Shown piece after piece: positions 32,047-40,655 of a stretch of DNA of 64,000 bases. Position 1 is the stretch's first letter; every line of letters begins with the position of its first letter. A program made the position numbers and the translations under genes. The stretch comes from Massilia yuzhufengensis (GTDB lineage: Bacteria; Pseudomonadota; Gammaproteobacteria; Burkholderiales; Burkholderiaceae_D), in contig NZ_FOLD01000018.1 of assembly GCF_900112225.1 (NCBI RefSeq), positions 1 through 64,000 of the forward strand, written 5' to 3'. Under the pieces are notes generated by a model, which saw nothing but the letters and a program-made list of their open reading frames with translations, did no database searches and was not told where the DNA came from.

Positions 32047-33399
32047 ATGAACGACTCCGCGTTTACCCACACCCAGGACCAGCTGAAACAGCTTGCCCGC
32101 GACGTATTGGCGTTCGCGAAAGCGCAGGGCGCCACCGACGCATCGGTCGAAATCAGCGAAGGAAGCGGCCTGTCAGTTTCTGTGCGTAAAGGCAAAATCG
32201 AGACCATCGAGCAAAACCGCGACAAGGGGATCGGCGTCACCGTGTACTCCGGCCAGCGCCGCGGCAACGCCAATACCTCCGACTTTTCCACCAAGTCGCT
32301 GAAGGATACCGTGGAAGCGGCCTGGAACATCGCCCGTTTCACCGCCGAAGACGACTGCGCCGGCCTGCCCGACGCCGACCTGCTCGAAACCGCCCCGCGC
32401 GACCTGCGCCTGTACTACCCGTGGCTCATTTCCACCGAAGAAGCCGTCCAGCTGGCACAGCGCTGCGAAAACGCCGCCTTCGAGGTCGACCCGCGCGTCA
32501 CCAACAGCGAAGGCGCCAGTGTGTACGTGCAGCAATCGCATTTCGTCGGCGCCAATTCGCGCGGCTTCATCGGCGGCTACCCGTTCTCGCGCCACACCAT
32601 CTCGGTGGCGCCGATTGCCGGCAAGGGCAACAAGATGCAGCGCGACGACTGGTACACCTCGGCGCGCGACCCGAAAAAGCTGGGAAAGCCGGAAGCGGTC
32701 GGCCGCTACGCCGCCGAACGCGCCCTGGCGCGCCTGAACGCCCGCAAGTTGGATACCCGCACCTGCCCGGTGCTGTTCGAAGCGCCGCTGGCCGCCGGCC
32801 TGGTGGGCGCCTTCGTGCAAGCCACCTCGGGCGGCGCGCTCTACCGCAAGTCCACTTTCCTGCTCGATACCCTGGGCAAGCAGGTGTTCCCAAGCCACAT
32901 CAATGTGGTCGAAGACCCGCACCTGGTGGGGGCGGTCGGCTCGGCCCCGTTTGACGAAGAGGGCGTGAAAACCCAGCGCCGCAAGGTGGTCGATAACGGC
33001 GTGCTGCAGGGCTACTTCCTGTCGTCGTATTCGGCACGCAAGCTGGGCATGCAGACCACCGGCAACGCCGGCGGCTCGCACAACCTCGACCTGGTGTCCA
33101 CGCAGACCAAGCGCGCCGACGATTTCGAAGGCATGTTGCGCAAGATGGGCACCGGCCTGCTGGTTACCGAACTGATGGGCCAGGGCGTCAACTACGTGAC
33201 CGGCGACTATTCGCGCGGCGCGTCCGGCTACTGGGTCGAGAACGGCGTGATCCAGTACCCGGTGGAAGAAATCACCATCGCGGGCAATATGCGCGAAATG
33301 TTCCAGCAGATCGTGGCCATCGGCAACGATGTCCTTACCCGCGGTAACAAGTCCACCGGCTCGATCCTGATCGAGAAGATGGTTATTGCCGGCAGCTGA
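32047..33399 (+). CDS. pmbA: Metalloprotease-like PmbA/TldE
   Basis: A 450-residue member of the TldD/PmbA family. With TldD it forms a heterodimeric protease involved in maturation of microcins and in CcdA degradation; PmbA itself lacks the metal site. Features are DASVEISEGSGLSVSVRKGK near the N-terminus, DKGIGVTVYSGQRRG, and the C-terminal VTGDYSRGASGYWVENG followed by QYPVEEITIAGN. The start at 32047 is preferred over an in-frame ATG at 31960. It is divergent from darP; a -10 like TATGAT lies at 32008-32013. tldD is not in the window. Confidence 0.93.
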   Translation: MNDSAFTHTQDQLKQLARDVLAFAKAQGATDASVEISEGSGLSVSVRKGKIETIEQNRDKGIGVTVYSGQRRGNANTSDFSTKSLKDTVEAAWNIARFTAEDDCAGLPDADLLETAPRDLRLYYPWLISTEEAVQLAQRCENAAFEVDPRVTNSEGASVYVQQSHFVGANSRGFIGGYPFSRHTISVAPIAGKGNKMQRDDWYTSARDPKKLGKPEAVGRYAAERALARLNARKLDTRTCPVLFEAPLAAGLVGAFVQATSGGALYRKSTFLLDTLGKQVFPSHINVVEDPHLVGAVGSAPFDEEGVKTQRRKVVDNGVLQGYFLSSYSARKLGMQTTGNAGGSHNLDLVSTQTKRADDFEGMLRKMGTGLLVTELMGQGVNYVTGDYSRGASGYWVENGVIQYPVEEITIAGNMREMFQQIVAIGNDVLTRGNKSTGSILIEKMVIAGS

Positions 33400-33412
33400 A
33401 CAGGAGAAAGCC

Positions 33413-33652
33413 ATGAGCCAGTTCGTCCGTATCGACAAGGAAAACAGCCAGAAGACCGTGTTGCTCAACCTTGACCTGGTCGCTACCGTCGAGCTGTCCC
33501 AGCAGTCCGACCTGCTCAGCTCGGGCAACGACAGCCGCAAGGTCTACACGACCTTCCTGGCGCCGGACAAGACGGCGATCGCCACCCTGCATTTCGACAC
33601 GATTGCCGACGCCAATGCCTGGGTACACCAGCACCTGGGCGTCGAGCTTTAA
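33413..33652 (+). CDS. 79-aa hypothetical protein
   Basis: A short protein with no recognised domain, soluble in appearance and with alternating beta-type sequence (TVLLNLDLVATVELSQQSDL, then KVYTTFLAPDKTAIATLHFD). The ATG at 33413 has AGGAGAAAG before it, and the gene starts 13 bases after pmbA, so it may be cotranscribed with it. It could equally belong with the RTX/DUF4214 gene 30 bases downstream. Regular codon use supports it as real. Confidence 0.65.
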   Translation: MSQFVRIDKENSQKTVLLNLDLVATVELSQQSDLLSSGNDSRKVYTTFLAPDKTAIATLHFDTIADANAWVHQHLGVEL

Positions 33653-33682
33653 GCGTTTCACTTACCTGCAAGCGGAGGCATC

Positions 33683-34639
33683 ATGGCCAAAGTCGTATTG
33701 TCCCAAGCATTCGATTTCCGCACCGTGCAGGACTGGAACTGGATCCTGCGCGATACCAGTTTCAGCCAGGCATTTATCGCCAACACCACCTACCGGCAAG
33801 CCTTCGACGGCGAGTTCTTCGATACGCCTAACACCAGCCTGCAGGGCGTGGTCAAGGCCTCGTCCTTCCTCATGCGCGGCGAGCTGGTCTACAGCATCAC
33901 GGGGCTGGAGCACGACGCCCTGCTGTTGGCGCCCTATATCGAACGGCGCGGCGACCTGCGCGGCCTCTACGAACCCTTCCTCGCGGGCGACGACTCGATT
34001 ACCGGCAGCGCAGGCAACGATGGCCTGATGGGCTTTGCCGGCAACGACCTGCTGCGCGGCGGCGGCGGGAACGACTGGATCTCGGGCGGGGCGGGCAGCG
34101 ATTTCGCCCAGTACTCCGGCGTGCGCGCCGGCTTCACGATCAGCCGCACGGGCCTGGATGTCACGGTGGCGGACGACGCCGGCGCCGAAGGCATCGACAG
34201 CCTGACCGAAGTCGAGCGCCTGGTGTTCCGCGACACCAACGTGGCGCTGGACGTGGGCGTGGGCGAAATCGGCGGCCGCGCCTATCGCCTGTACGAGGCC
34301 GCCTTCAACCGCACGCCGGACGCGGCCGGCGTCGGCTTCTGGATCCGGGCGCTGGACCGCGGCGTGTCCGTCAGCGCGGTGGCGCAGGGCTTCCTCGACT
34401 CGCAGGAATACATCGACGCCTACGGGTCGGCCATGTTGAACCGCGACCTGGTCACCCGCTACTACACCAACATCCTCGACCGCGCACCCGAGCAGGCCGG
34501 CATCGATTTCTGGATGGCCAAGCTGGAGGGCGGCGTTTCGCGCGCCGACGTGCTGGCCGGGATCAGCGAGAGCCAGGAAAACATCAGCGGCAGCGCGGCC
34601 GTCATTGCCAACGGCTTCGCCTACACCCCCTATGGCTGA
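33683..34639 (+). CDS. RTX-repeat protein with C-terminal DUF4214
   Basis: A 318-residue protein without a signal peptide. After an N-terminal region of about 100 residues comes a short run of nonapeptide calcium-binding repeats (GSAGNDGLMGFAGNDLL, GGGGNDWISGGAGSD). A domain then leads to VERLVFRDTNVALDVG, a common linker before DUF4214 at about 195-305. It ends ANGFAYTPYG, matching the end of the larger RTX protein at 35062-37005. Such proteins are usually exported by type I secretion and bind calcium outside the cell; no type I transporter gene is present here. The next gene overlaps its stop. Confidence 0.82.
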   Translation: MAKVVLSQAFDFRTVQDWNWILRDTSFSQAFIANTTYRQAFDGEFFDTPNTSLQGVVKASSFLMRGELVYSITGLEHDALLLAPYIERRGDLRGLYEPFLAGDDSITGSAGNDGLMGFAGNDLLRGGGGNDWISGGAGSDFAQYSGVRAGFTISRTGLDVTVADDAGAEGIDSLTEVERLVFRDTNVALDVGVGEIGGRAYRLYEAAFNRTPDAAGVGFWIRALDRGVSVSAVAQGFLDSQEYIDAYGSAMLNRDLVTRYYTNILDRAPEQAGIDFWMAKLEGGVSRADVLAGISESQENISGSAAVIANGFAYTPYG

Positions 34640-35051
34640 GAACAAGACTGTCCCGACCGACGCGAGCGTGCGCGCCTATTTCGACGCGATCGAGGACGCC
34701 ACGCGGCGCCAGGATTGCGAAACGATCGCTGCGATGATGGAAAAAGTAACCGGCGAGCCGCCGGTGATGTGGGGCCCCGGTATCGTGGGCTTCGGCAGCT
34801 ACCACTACACCTATGCCAGCGGACGTGAGGGCGATGCGCCGCTGGCCGGTTTCGCGTCGCGCAAGGGCGACATCAGCATCTACCTGTCCTGCGACGCGCC
34901 TGCCCAGGATGCGCTGCGCGAGCGCCTTGGCAGGCACAAGATGGGCAAGTCCTGCCTGTACGTGCGTTGCCTGGCCGATGTCGACCAGAGCGTGCTGCAG
35001 CAGATGGTGGCGGATGCGGCAGACGATACGCGCAAGCGCTACCCAGGATGA
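34632..35051 (+). CDS. DUF1801 domain protein
   Basis: A 139-residue cytoplasmic protein of the DUF1801/YdhG-like fold (MAENKTVPTDASVRAYFDAI, then ATRRQDCETIAAMMEKVTGE; GPGIVGFGSYHYTYASG is a typical block). The function of the family is not known. The ATG lies 8 bases before the end of the RTX/DUF4214 gene, so translation is probably coupled, although no functional link between the families is known. The 3' end converges on the larger RTX gene with 10 bases between them. Confidence 0.85.
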   Translation: MAENKTVPTDASVRAYFDAIEDATRRQDCETIAAMMEKVTGEPPVMWGPGIVGFGSYHYTYASGREGDAPLAGFASRKGDISIYLSCDAPAQDALRERLGRHKMGKSCLYVRCLADVDQSVLQQMVADAADDTRKRYPG

Positions 35052-35061
35052 CTGGTGGCGC

Positions 35062-37005
35062 TCAGCCGCCGTAGGGTATGAAGGGAATGCCGTTGGCAAT
35101 CAAGGCTGCCACGGCAGCATTGTTTTCGGCGCTTTCGCTGATCGACGCCAGCACGGTCGGGACATTGGCCTTGCCCTGGTCGAGGATATCGAGCCAGAAG
35201 GCATAACCGGCCGGCTCCGGATCGCGGTGCAGGATGTTCTTGTACATACGCGTCACCAGCTCGGTATTCGACGGCGCGTTGCCATACAGCTGAACGAATT
35301 CGCGCGAGGCCGCGAAGCCGCCTGCAATGTCCACCAGCGAGGTGTCGCCGTCCATCTGCGATAGCCAAAAGCCCATCCCCGCTTCGTCCGGTGCACGGTC
35401 GAAGGCCGCCCGGTAGATGCGGAAGGTCTGGCCCGCGGCGCCGTCGAGGTCGAGTGCGACGCTGATGTCGGAGAACTGCAGGCGCTCAATGCCGGTCAGC
35501 AGGTGGGCGCCGCTTCCGGGCATGTCGTTATTGACCACTGCGTAGCCGGTTGCAGTGCGCGTCACCGTGTAGTCGGTGCTGGCCTGGGCGAAGCGCACCT
35601 GGTCGACGCCGGCGCCGCCATTCAAGGTATCGCCGGCGTCGTCGTTGGCCACCAGCAGGTCGTTGCCGTCGCCGCCATCGAGCCAGCCTGCGCCGTCCAG
35701 GCTGACCAGGGTATCGTCGCCGGCGCCGCCCTCGAGGGTCGCGCCCCGGTAGGCGGCCAGGTAGTCGTTGCCCTCGCCGCCGCGCAGCGTGTACTTGCCC
35801 GTCGACGGGAAGTCGCCCGTGTTATAGCCGAGCAGGCGGTCGTTCCCCGCGCCGCCGTCGAGCAGGTTATTTCCGGTCGAGCGTGCCTCCAGGACATCGT
35901 TCCCGGCGCCGCCGTAGAGTTCGTTGTTGCCTTCGGTGGAGGTGTCGAACAGCATATCGTCACCATCGCCGCCGAGCAGGATATCATTGCCTTCGCCGCC
36001 TTCGAGGCTGTCGTTGCCGTCACCGCCTTCGAGGCGATCATTGCCGCCCATGCCGTTCAGGATATCGTCGCCGCCATTGCCGACCAGGCGGTCGTTCATC
36101 TGGCCGCCGACCAGGATGTCGCCTGCGCCCGTGCCGGACAGATCCAACCCGGTCGTGCTGCCGGCCGGGTCGAAGCCACCGGTGAAGTTGGACGCACCCA
36201 GCTGCGATGGCTGCACACCCGCCAGTTGCACGACGGGAACATAACTCGTTCCCGAACGTAGCTGCACCAGGGTGTCGCTACCCGTGGCGACCAAGCGCAG
36301 CAGTCCACTCGCGAAGGGGTTGGCCGCGTCGTTGTAGGGCAGGAACCAGGACAGGTCGATGATGTCGCCGCCGGGCCCGGCCGCGAAATCGGCAATGTGC
36401 AGCTGGCTTCCCGCCAGCAGCGCTGCCGTGCCGGAGATAACGTAGGTATCGATGCCGCCGCCGCCGCTCATGCTCAGTCGGCCTAGGATTGGTCCTGCCA
36501 CGTCCAGTTCGAATCGGTCGGCACCGTTGCCGCCGCTGGCCACGGTATTGATTGCCTTCGTGCTGGACAGGGTAATCGCAATGAGGTCGTCACCGGCGCC
36601 GCCTGCGTAATCGTAACCGTTATATCCGCGCAGCACATCGTTGCCGGCGCCGCCATCAAGCAGTCCAGTCGAGCCCGCGATGCCGGTCATCAAACAACCT
36701 TGCAGGAAGTCGTTGCCGTCGCCGCCGCGCAGTTGGTCATTGCCTTCTACGTCTTCCAAGTAGTCGTCGCCCGTGCCGCCTTCGAGGATATCGTCGCCGG
36801 CGCCGCCGATCAGGATATCGTTGCCGCCAAGGCCACGCAGGACGTCGTCGCCCGCACCGCCAGAAAGCTCGTCGGCTTCCTCGCTGCCTTCCAACGTATC
36901 GGCTCCCGCGGTACCAGTGGCACGCAGGGCATGGGCCGCAGAATTGGATCCAGTATGGATTGCTGGAATGGCGGGCGGAGTAGGAGCGGAGGTAGTGGAG
37001 GACAT
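35062..37005 (-). CDS. Large RTX calcium-binding protein with C-terminal DUF4214
   Basis: A 647-residue protein. After about 30 Ser/Ala/Pro-rich residues come several blocks of nonapeptide repeats (GGAGDDVLRGLGGNDILIGG and similar) at about 30-135 and 300-460. Between them lies a beta-rich region that includes LHIADFAAGPGGDIIDLSWF. A linker with IERLQFSDISVALDL leads to DUF4214 (about 540-645) and the end ANGIPFIPYGG. There is no signal peptide, consistent with type I secretion. The middle segment resembles domains of type I-secreted glycan-active or adhesive proteins, but no catalytic motif is clear. It is a likely paralogue of the DUF4214 protein transcribed toward it. Confidence 0.85.
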   Translation of the reverse strand: MSSTTSAPTPPAIPAIHTGSNSAAHALRATGTAGADTLEGSEEADELSGGAGDDVLRGLGGNDILIGGAGDDILEGGTGDDYLEDVEGNDQLRGGDGNDFLQGCLMTGIAGSTGLLDGGAGNDVLRGYNGYDYAGGAGDDLIAITLSSTKAINTVASGGNGADRFELDVAGPILGRLSMSGGGGIDTYVISGTAALLAGSQLHIADFAAGPGGDIIDLSWFLPYNDAANPFASGLLRLVATGSDTLVQLRSGTSYVPVVQLAGVQPSQLGASNFTGGFDPAGSTTGLDLSGTGAGDILVGGQMNDRLVGNGGDDILNGMGGNDRLEGGDGNDSLEGGEGNDILLGGDGDDMLFDTSTEGNNELYGGAGNDVLEARSTGNNLLDGGAGNDRLLGYNTGDFPSTGKYTLRGGEGNDYLAAYRGATLEGGAGDDTLVSLDGAGWLDGGDGNDLLVANDDAGDTLNGGAGVDQVRFAQASTDYTVTRTATGYAVVNNDMPGSGAHLLTGIERLQFSDISVALDLDGAAGQTFRIYRAAFDRAPDEAGMGFWLSQMDGDTSLVDIAGGFAASREFVQLYGNAPSNTELVTRMYKNILHRDPEPAGYAFWLDILDQGKANVPTVLASISESAENNAAVAALIANGIPFIPYGG

Positions 37006-37136
37006 GGCTGGGAATGGATTTTTCTCAGCTGCAACTATGTCCTAAGCGTGTTTTATTGTCGAGCTGAAACACGGCTGGACAGGAGTTGTGTTGCTGCGCG
37101 GATACGGATTTTTGTAAGCGCGCAGCAGGAGCCGGA

Positions 37137-37373
37137 TTAACTTGGCAATTCGATACGACTCAGGCGCTGGCCGAAGATCCCCCAGCTACGCGGCTCGCCC
37201 TCGACCGTGGCCTTGAGCACCCAGCCGGTGCCGACCTTCTCGACCGTCACGTCGGTTTCCAGCTCCCTGGCCACCTTCTCGGCCCAGGCTTGCGCCGAGC
37301 CGCGGCCCTTGAACAGCTCCTGGCCTTCGAAGACCACGGTGGCGTCGAATACCGATGCGGCGAAGACCGTCAT
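37137..37373 (-). CDS. 78-aa protein coupled to the M14 carboxypeptidase
   Basis: A short protein beginning MTVFAASVFDATVVFEGQEL, probably a small alpha/beta fold (GRGSAQAWAEKVARELETDV is helical; VLKATVEGEPRSWGIFG is beta-like). Its ATG overlaps the stop of the M14 peptidase gene (ATGA at 37370-37373), so it is translated with it. I recognise no family. The coupling suggests a partner or modulator of the peptidase. Confidence 0.65.
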   Translation of the reverse strand: MTVFAASVFDATVVFEGQELFKGRGSAQAWAEKVARELETDVTVEKVGTGWVLKATVEGEPRSWGIFGQRLSRIELPS

Positions 37374-38518
37374 GCCTTGCCCTGTGCGGCCAGGGTGCGC
37401 ACGGCGTTGAGCACCGGTTGCAGCACCGCGCCGCCCAGGCGTGCGCTGCGGGCGCCGTCCCAGCCCACCAGCAGGTCCGGATCGTTGGCGTTGTCCTTGA
37501 ACGGCAGTTCCAGGGTCAGCGACAGGCAGCCGAAGGCGTGGGTGATGTGCGGCGAACCCATGGTGAGCGTTTCTTCCGTGTACGGGGTCTGGCCGTAGCC
37601 GTGTTCGTCCTGGAAGTCCGGGCTGGCGATCTTGAAGTCGTCGATGAAGCGCTGCTGCTGGGCGGCTTGCGCGTCGGTCCAGGTCGGGAGCGATTCGCTG
37701 CCGGCCACGAACACGTAAGGCAGGCCTTCGTCGCCGTGCACGTCCAGGCACAGGTCGACGCCGGTTTCATGCATCTTTTTCAGCACCAGGAACACTTCCG
37801 GGCTGCGTTCCATGGTCGGGTTCAGCCACTCGCGATTGAGGTTGGCGCCGGCCGCATTGGTGCGCAGGTTGCCGCGCACCGAGCCGTCCGGGTTCATGTT
37901 CGGCACCACGTAGAACACCGACTCTTTCAGGAGCTGGCGTCCGAACGGATGGGCCGGGTCGAGCAGGGCGTCGAGCATGCCTTCCACGAACCACTCGGCC
38001 ATCGTCTCGCCCGGGTGCTGGCGTGCGATCACCCAGACTTTTTTCTTTTCCGGCGACGGCTCGCCGATGACCAGCATGTTCAGGTCGCGGCCGTCGACGG
38101 TGGAGCCGAGATCGAGCATGCGCACGTTCTCCGACATCTGGGCGCGGTCGAGCAGCTCCAGGTGGCGTTCCCACGAATACGGCTCGAAGTAGGCGTAGTA
38201 CACGCTGTCCATGCCCGGGGTGTGCTCGATGCTCAGTACCTGGCCGTCGAAGCTGGTGGGCACGCGGAACCAGTTGATGCGGTCATAGCTCGCCATCGCC
38301 TGGTAGCCTTCCCAGCCGGCCGGATAGGCGGCCTGGCCGGCATTGAGGAAGCGGATCGTGCACGCCTGCCCCTGCGCGCCCTGCAGGCGGAAATAGAACC
38401 ACTGGATGATGTCGGCGTGCGAATCCTTGCGGATGTTCAGGTCGATGGCGTTCGCGCTTGTGGCGTTCACGACATCGATGGCGCCAGCGTCGAACTGGCT
38501 GCTGATCTTGATAGACAT
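37370..38518 (-). CDS. M14-family carboxypeptidase, cytosolic CCP/Nna1-like
   Basis: A 382-residue zinc carboxypeptidase. An N-terminal beta-sandwich of about 120 residues, typical of cytosolic carboxypeptidases, precedes the catalytic domain. Zinc ligands are visible as HPGE (His168, Glu171) and His261 in LDVHGDE; the catalytic Glu is in LTLELPF (Glu337), and NPDG plus NLNREW fit the substrate site. There is no signal peptide, so it acts in the cytoplasm. Bacterial members remove C-terminal residues from unknown substrates, whereas eukaryotic ones deglutamylate tubulin. It is coupled to the 78-residue gene that follows. Confidence 0.9.
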   Translation of the reverse strand: MSIKISSQFDAGAIDVVNATSANAIDLNIRKDSHADIIQWFYFRLQGAQGQACTIRFLNAGQAAYPAGWEGYQAMASYDRINWFRVPTSFDGQVLSIEHTPGMDSVYYAYFEPYSWERHLELLDRAQMSENVRMLDLGSTVDGRDLNMLVIGEPSPEKKKVWVIARQHPGETMAEWFVEGMLDALLDPAHPFGRQLLKESVFYVVPNMNPDGSVRGNLRTNAAGANLNREWLNPTMERSPEVFLVLKKMHETGVDLCLDVHGDEGLPYVFVAGSESLPTWTDAQAAQQQRFIDDFKIASPDFQDEHGYGQTPYTEETLTMGSPHITHAFGCLSLTLELPFKDNANDPDLLVGWDGARSARLGGAVLQPVLNAVRTLAAQGKA

Positions 38519-38569
38519 GGTGTGTCCTGTCGGTATTTATGTGTTGGGGTGTGAGCGAAAGTGATAATT

Positions 38570-39547
38570 TTACAGTAACGCTCTGGCCAGGCCACCGAAG
38601 CGCTCATGGAAGTCGCTGTTGGCGGGCGGCGTGGTCTCGTCTTCGCGCAGCAGCATCGCCATGATGTGCTGCTCGGCCTGGCGGTAGGTCAGCAGGTAGA
38701 TCTCCTTGGCCAGTGCATAGGCGGCCGACCCCGGCCACGGGGTGGGCAGCAGCTCGAGCGGCAGCATCGGGTCGTGCAACTGCACCCGGCGGTAGGCATG
38801 GATCAGCAGGGTGCGGATCGCGAAGGCGTCCTGCGGGCCAATGTCGGGCTGCTTGCCCAACAGGCCCAGTACCGGCGTAAACGCGTCGATGAACTGGCGG
38901 TAGCTGGCGGCCACGCCCGACAGGTCCCAGCCGTCGCCCACCAGCTCGGACAGCGGGCGCGAACCGGCGCCCGCCAGCTCGGTGGCGTCGCACACGAAGA
39001 CCTTTCCGTCGGCGCCGCAGCGCGCCAGGATCTCGTGCAGGGTGTCGCGGGACGGCGCCGGGTGCGCCATCACGCCGGTGGCCAGCATGGTAAATCCTTC
39101 CCATTCGAGTTCCTTGCGCAGCAGCGCGCGCAGGTCGCCGTCGATGCTGCCGTTCGGGGCCAGCACGAAGGTCCAGCGGCCGTCCCAGTGCAGGCCCGGC
39201 GGCGAATAGATGCGGCGGTTGGCCCGTTCGAAGCGCGGCAGGGCCTTCGGTTCGAGCGCGTAGCGGCTGCGCCGGCCTTCGCGGCTGGCCACCAGCCAGC
39301 CTTCCTGCACCAGGCGGAACACGCTGGTGCGCACCAGCCGGTCGGATACGCCAAGCGGGCCCAGCAGCTCGATGGTGCTGCCCAGCCAGAAGGCGCCGCC
39401 GTGCGGCGCGATGGCGTCGCCGCACAGGGTCATCACCAGCGATTTGTGGCGCGGCGGATCGGTCGCGAGGAAGTGGGCGATCCAGTCGCTGGTGCTGCTT
39501 GGCTGCATGGGCTTGGTCGCAATATGATTCAAAATTTCGGTGTACAT
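38570..39547 (-). CDS. paaX: Phenylacetate-responsive repressor PaaX
   Basis: A 325-residue PaaX-type repressor, which in known systems represses the paa genes until phenylacetyl-CoA binds. The N-terminal winged helix is recognisable: PHGGAFWLGSTIELLGPLGV, then RLVRTSVFRLVQEGWL and EGRRSRYAL. The central and C-terminal PaaX domains follow. It is divergent from paaA, with its start inside the predicted paaA promoter. An alternative start at 39508 would match the E. coli N-terminus better; neither has a clear ribosome site. Many Burkholderia use the TetR-type PaaR instead, so PaaX here is noteworthy. Confidence 0.92.
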   Translation of the reverse strand: MYTEILNHIATKPMQPSSTSDWIAHFLATDPPRHKSLVMTLCGDAIAPHGGAFWLGSTIELLGPLGVSDRLVRTSVFRLVQEGWLVASREGRRSRYALEPKALPRFERANRRIYSPPGLHWDGRWTFVLAPNGSIDGDLRALLRKELEWEGFTMLATGVMAHPAPSRDTLHEILARCGADGKVFVCDATELAGAGSRPLSELVGDGWDLSGVAASYRQFIDAFTPVLGLLGKQPDIGPQDAFAIRTLLIHAYRRVQLHDPMLPLELLPTPWPGSAAYALAKEIYLLTYRQAEQHIMAMLLREDETTPPANSDFHERFGGLARALL

Positions 39548-39569
39548 CTATTTTTTTGTATCGTATTAT
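39541..39569 (+). promoter_or_regulatory. Candidate paaA promoter
   Basis: TGTACA (39541-39546), exactly 17 bases, then TATTAT (39564-39569) gives a plausible sigma-70 promoter in the 53-bp AT-rich gap between paaX and paaA. The predicted start near 39576 leaves a leader of about 25 bases with GGAGG (39590-39594), 6 bases before the paaA ATG. The promoter overlaps the first codon of paaX when 39547 is used as its start, so PaaX bound here would control both directions. No operator was identified with confidence. Confidence 0.55.
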
Positions 39570-39600
39570 GGATTGAACGGGATTGCAATGGAGGCCTAGC

Positions 39601-40584
39601 ATGTACGCACAAATGGTGGAGACCGGACTGAAGAAAGTCCGCACCGAGGAAGACATGAGCGCGGAAGAAGCCGCGTTCCAGGCGCGGATCGACGCCGGTA
39701 TCAAGATCGAGGCCAAGGACTGGATGCCCGATGCCTACCGCAAGACCCTGATCCGCCAGATTTCGCAGCACGCGCATTCCGAGATCGTCGGCCAGCTCCC
39801 GGAAGGGAACTGGGTCACGCGCGCGCCCACGCTCAAGCGCAAGTCGGTCCTGCTGGCCAAGATCCAGGACGAGGCCGGCCACGGTTTGTACCTGTACAGC
39901 GCCGCCGAGACCCTGGGCGTGTCGCGCGACGAGTTGCTGCATGCCCTCCACTCGGGCAAGGCTAAATATTCGAGCATCTTCAACTACCCCACGCTGAGCT
40001 GGGCCGACATGGGCGCCATCGGCTGGCTGGTGGACGGCTCGGCCATCATCAACCAGATCCCGCTGTGCCGCTGCTCGTACGGCCCGTACGCGCGCGCCAT
40101 GATCCGCGTCTGCAAGGAAGAATCCTTCCACGCGCGCCAGGGCTACGACATCATGATGAGCCTCGCGCAAGGCACGCCGGAACAGAAGGCGATGGCGCAG
40201 GATGCGCTGAACCGCTGGTGGTGGCCTTCGCTCATGATGTTCGGCCCGTCGGATGCCGAATCGGTCAACAGCGCCCAATCGGCCGCCTGGCGCATCAAGC
40301 TGTTCTCGAACGACGAGCTGCGCCAGCGCATGGTCGACCAGACCGTGCCCCAGATCGAATACCTCGGCCTGACGGTGCCCGACCCCGACCTTACATGGAA
40401 CGCCGAGCGCGGCTCCTACGACTTCGGCGCCATCGACTGGAGCGAGTTCCAGAACGTCCTGAAGGGCAACGGCCCCTGCAACCGCGAACGCCTGCGTACC
40501 CGCGTCAAGGCTTGGGACGATGGCGAATGGTTCCGCGACGCCCTGGTGGCGCACGCCGACAAGAAAACAGCCAAGGCCGCGTAG
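39601..40584 (+). CDS. paaA: Phenylacetyl-CoA 1,2-epoxidase catalytic subunit PaaA
   Basis: A 327-residue diiron oxygenase subunit that epoxidises the ring of phenylacetyl-CoA, acting with PaaB, PaaC and the reductase PaaE. Diiron ligands lie in the two Glu/His helices recognisable as [20 protein letters not shown] and [18 protein letters not shown]. Length matches the family. It is the first gene of the operon. Its TAG stop (40582-40584) belongs to a family-2 palindromic repeat, and a 71-base gap follows before paaB, unlike the overlaps between later genes. Confidence 0.97.
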   Translation: MYAQMVETGLKKVRTEEDMSAEEAAFQARIDAGIKIEAKDWMPDAYRKTLIRQISQHAHSEIVGQLPEGNWVTRAPTLKRKSVLLAKIQDEAGHGLYLYSAAETLGVSRDELLHALHSGKAKYSSIFNYPTLSWADMGAIGWLVDGSAIINQIPLCRCSYGPYARAMIRVCKEESFHARQGYDIMMSLAQGTPEQKAMAQDALNRWWWPSLMMFGPSDAESVNSAQSAAWRIKLFSNDELRQRMVDQTVPQIEYLGLTVPDPDLTWNAERGSYDFGAIDWSEFQNVLKGNGPCNRERLRTRVKAWDDGEWFRDALVAHADKKTAKAA

Positions 40585-40612
40585 GGTGTTCGGCTTCGCC
40601 GAACGCGCGTCC
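40581..40612. repeat. Family-2 palindromic repeat, single arm (site 3)
   Basis: CGTAGGGTGTTCGGCTTCGC and onward to CGAACGCGCG folds as GTTCGGC-TTC-GCCGAAC. It matches the complement of the right arms at sites 1, 2 and 4, with a compensatory pair change in the stem. It begins inside the paaA stop codon and is the only repeat in the window placed within an operon. The stable hairpin may protect the paaA mRNA or modulate expression of the genes after it. Confidence 0.8.
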
Positions 40613-40655
40613 AACGCAGGCCCGCATGACGAATACAAAGCACGGAGACAAGAAT

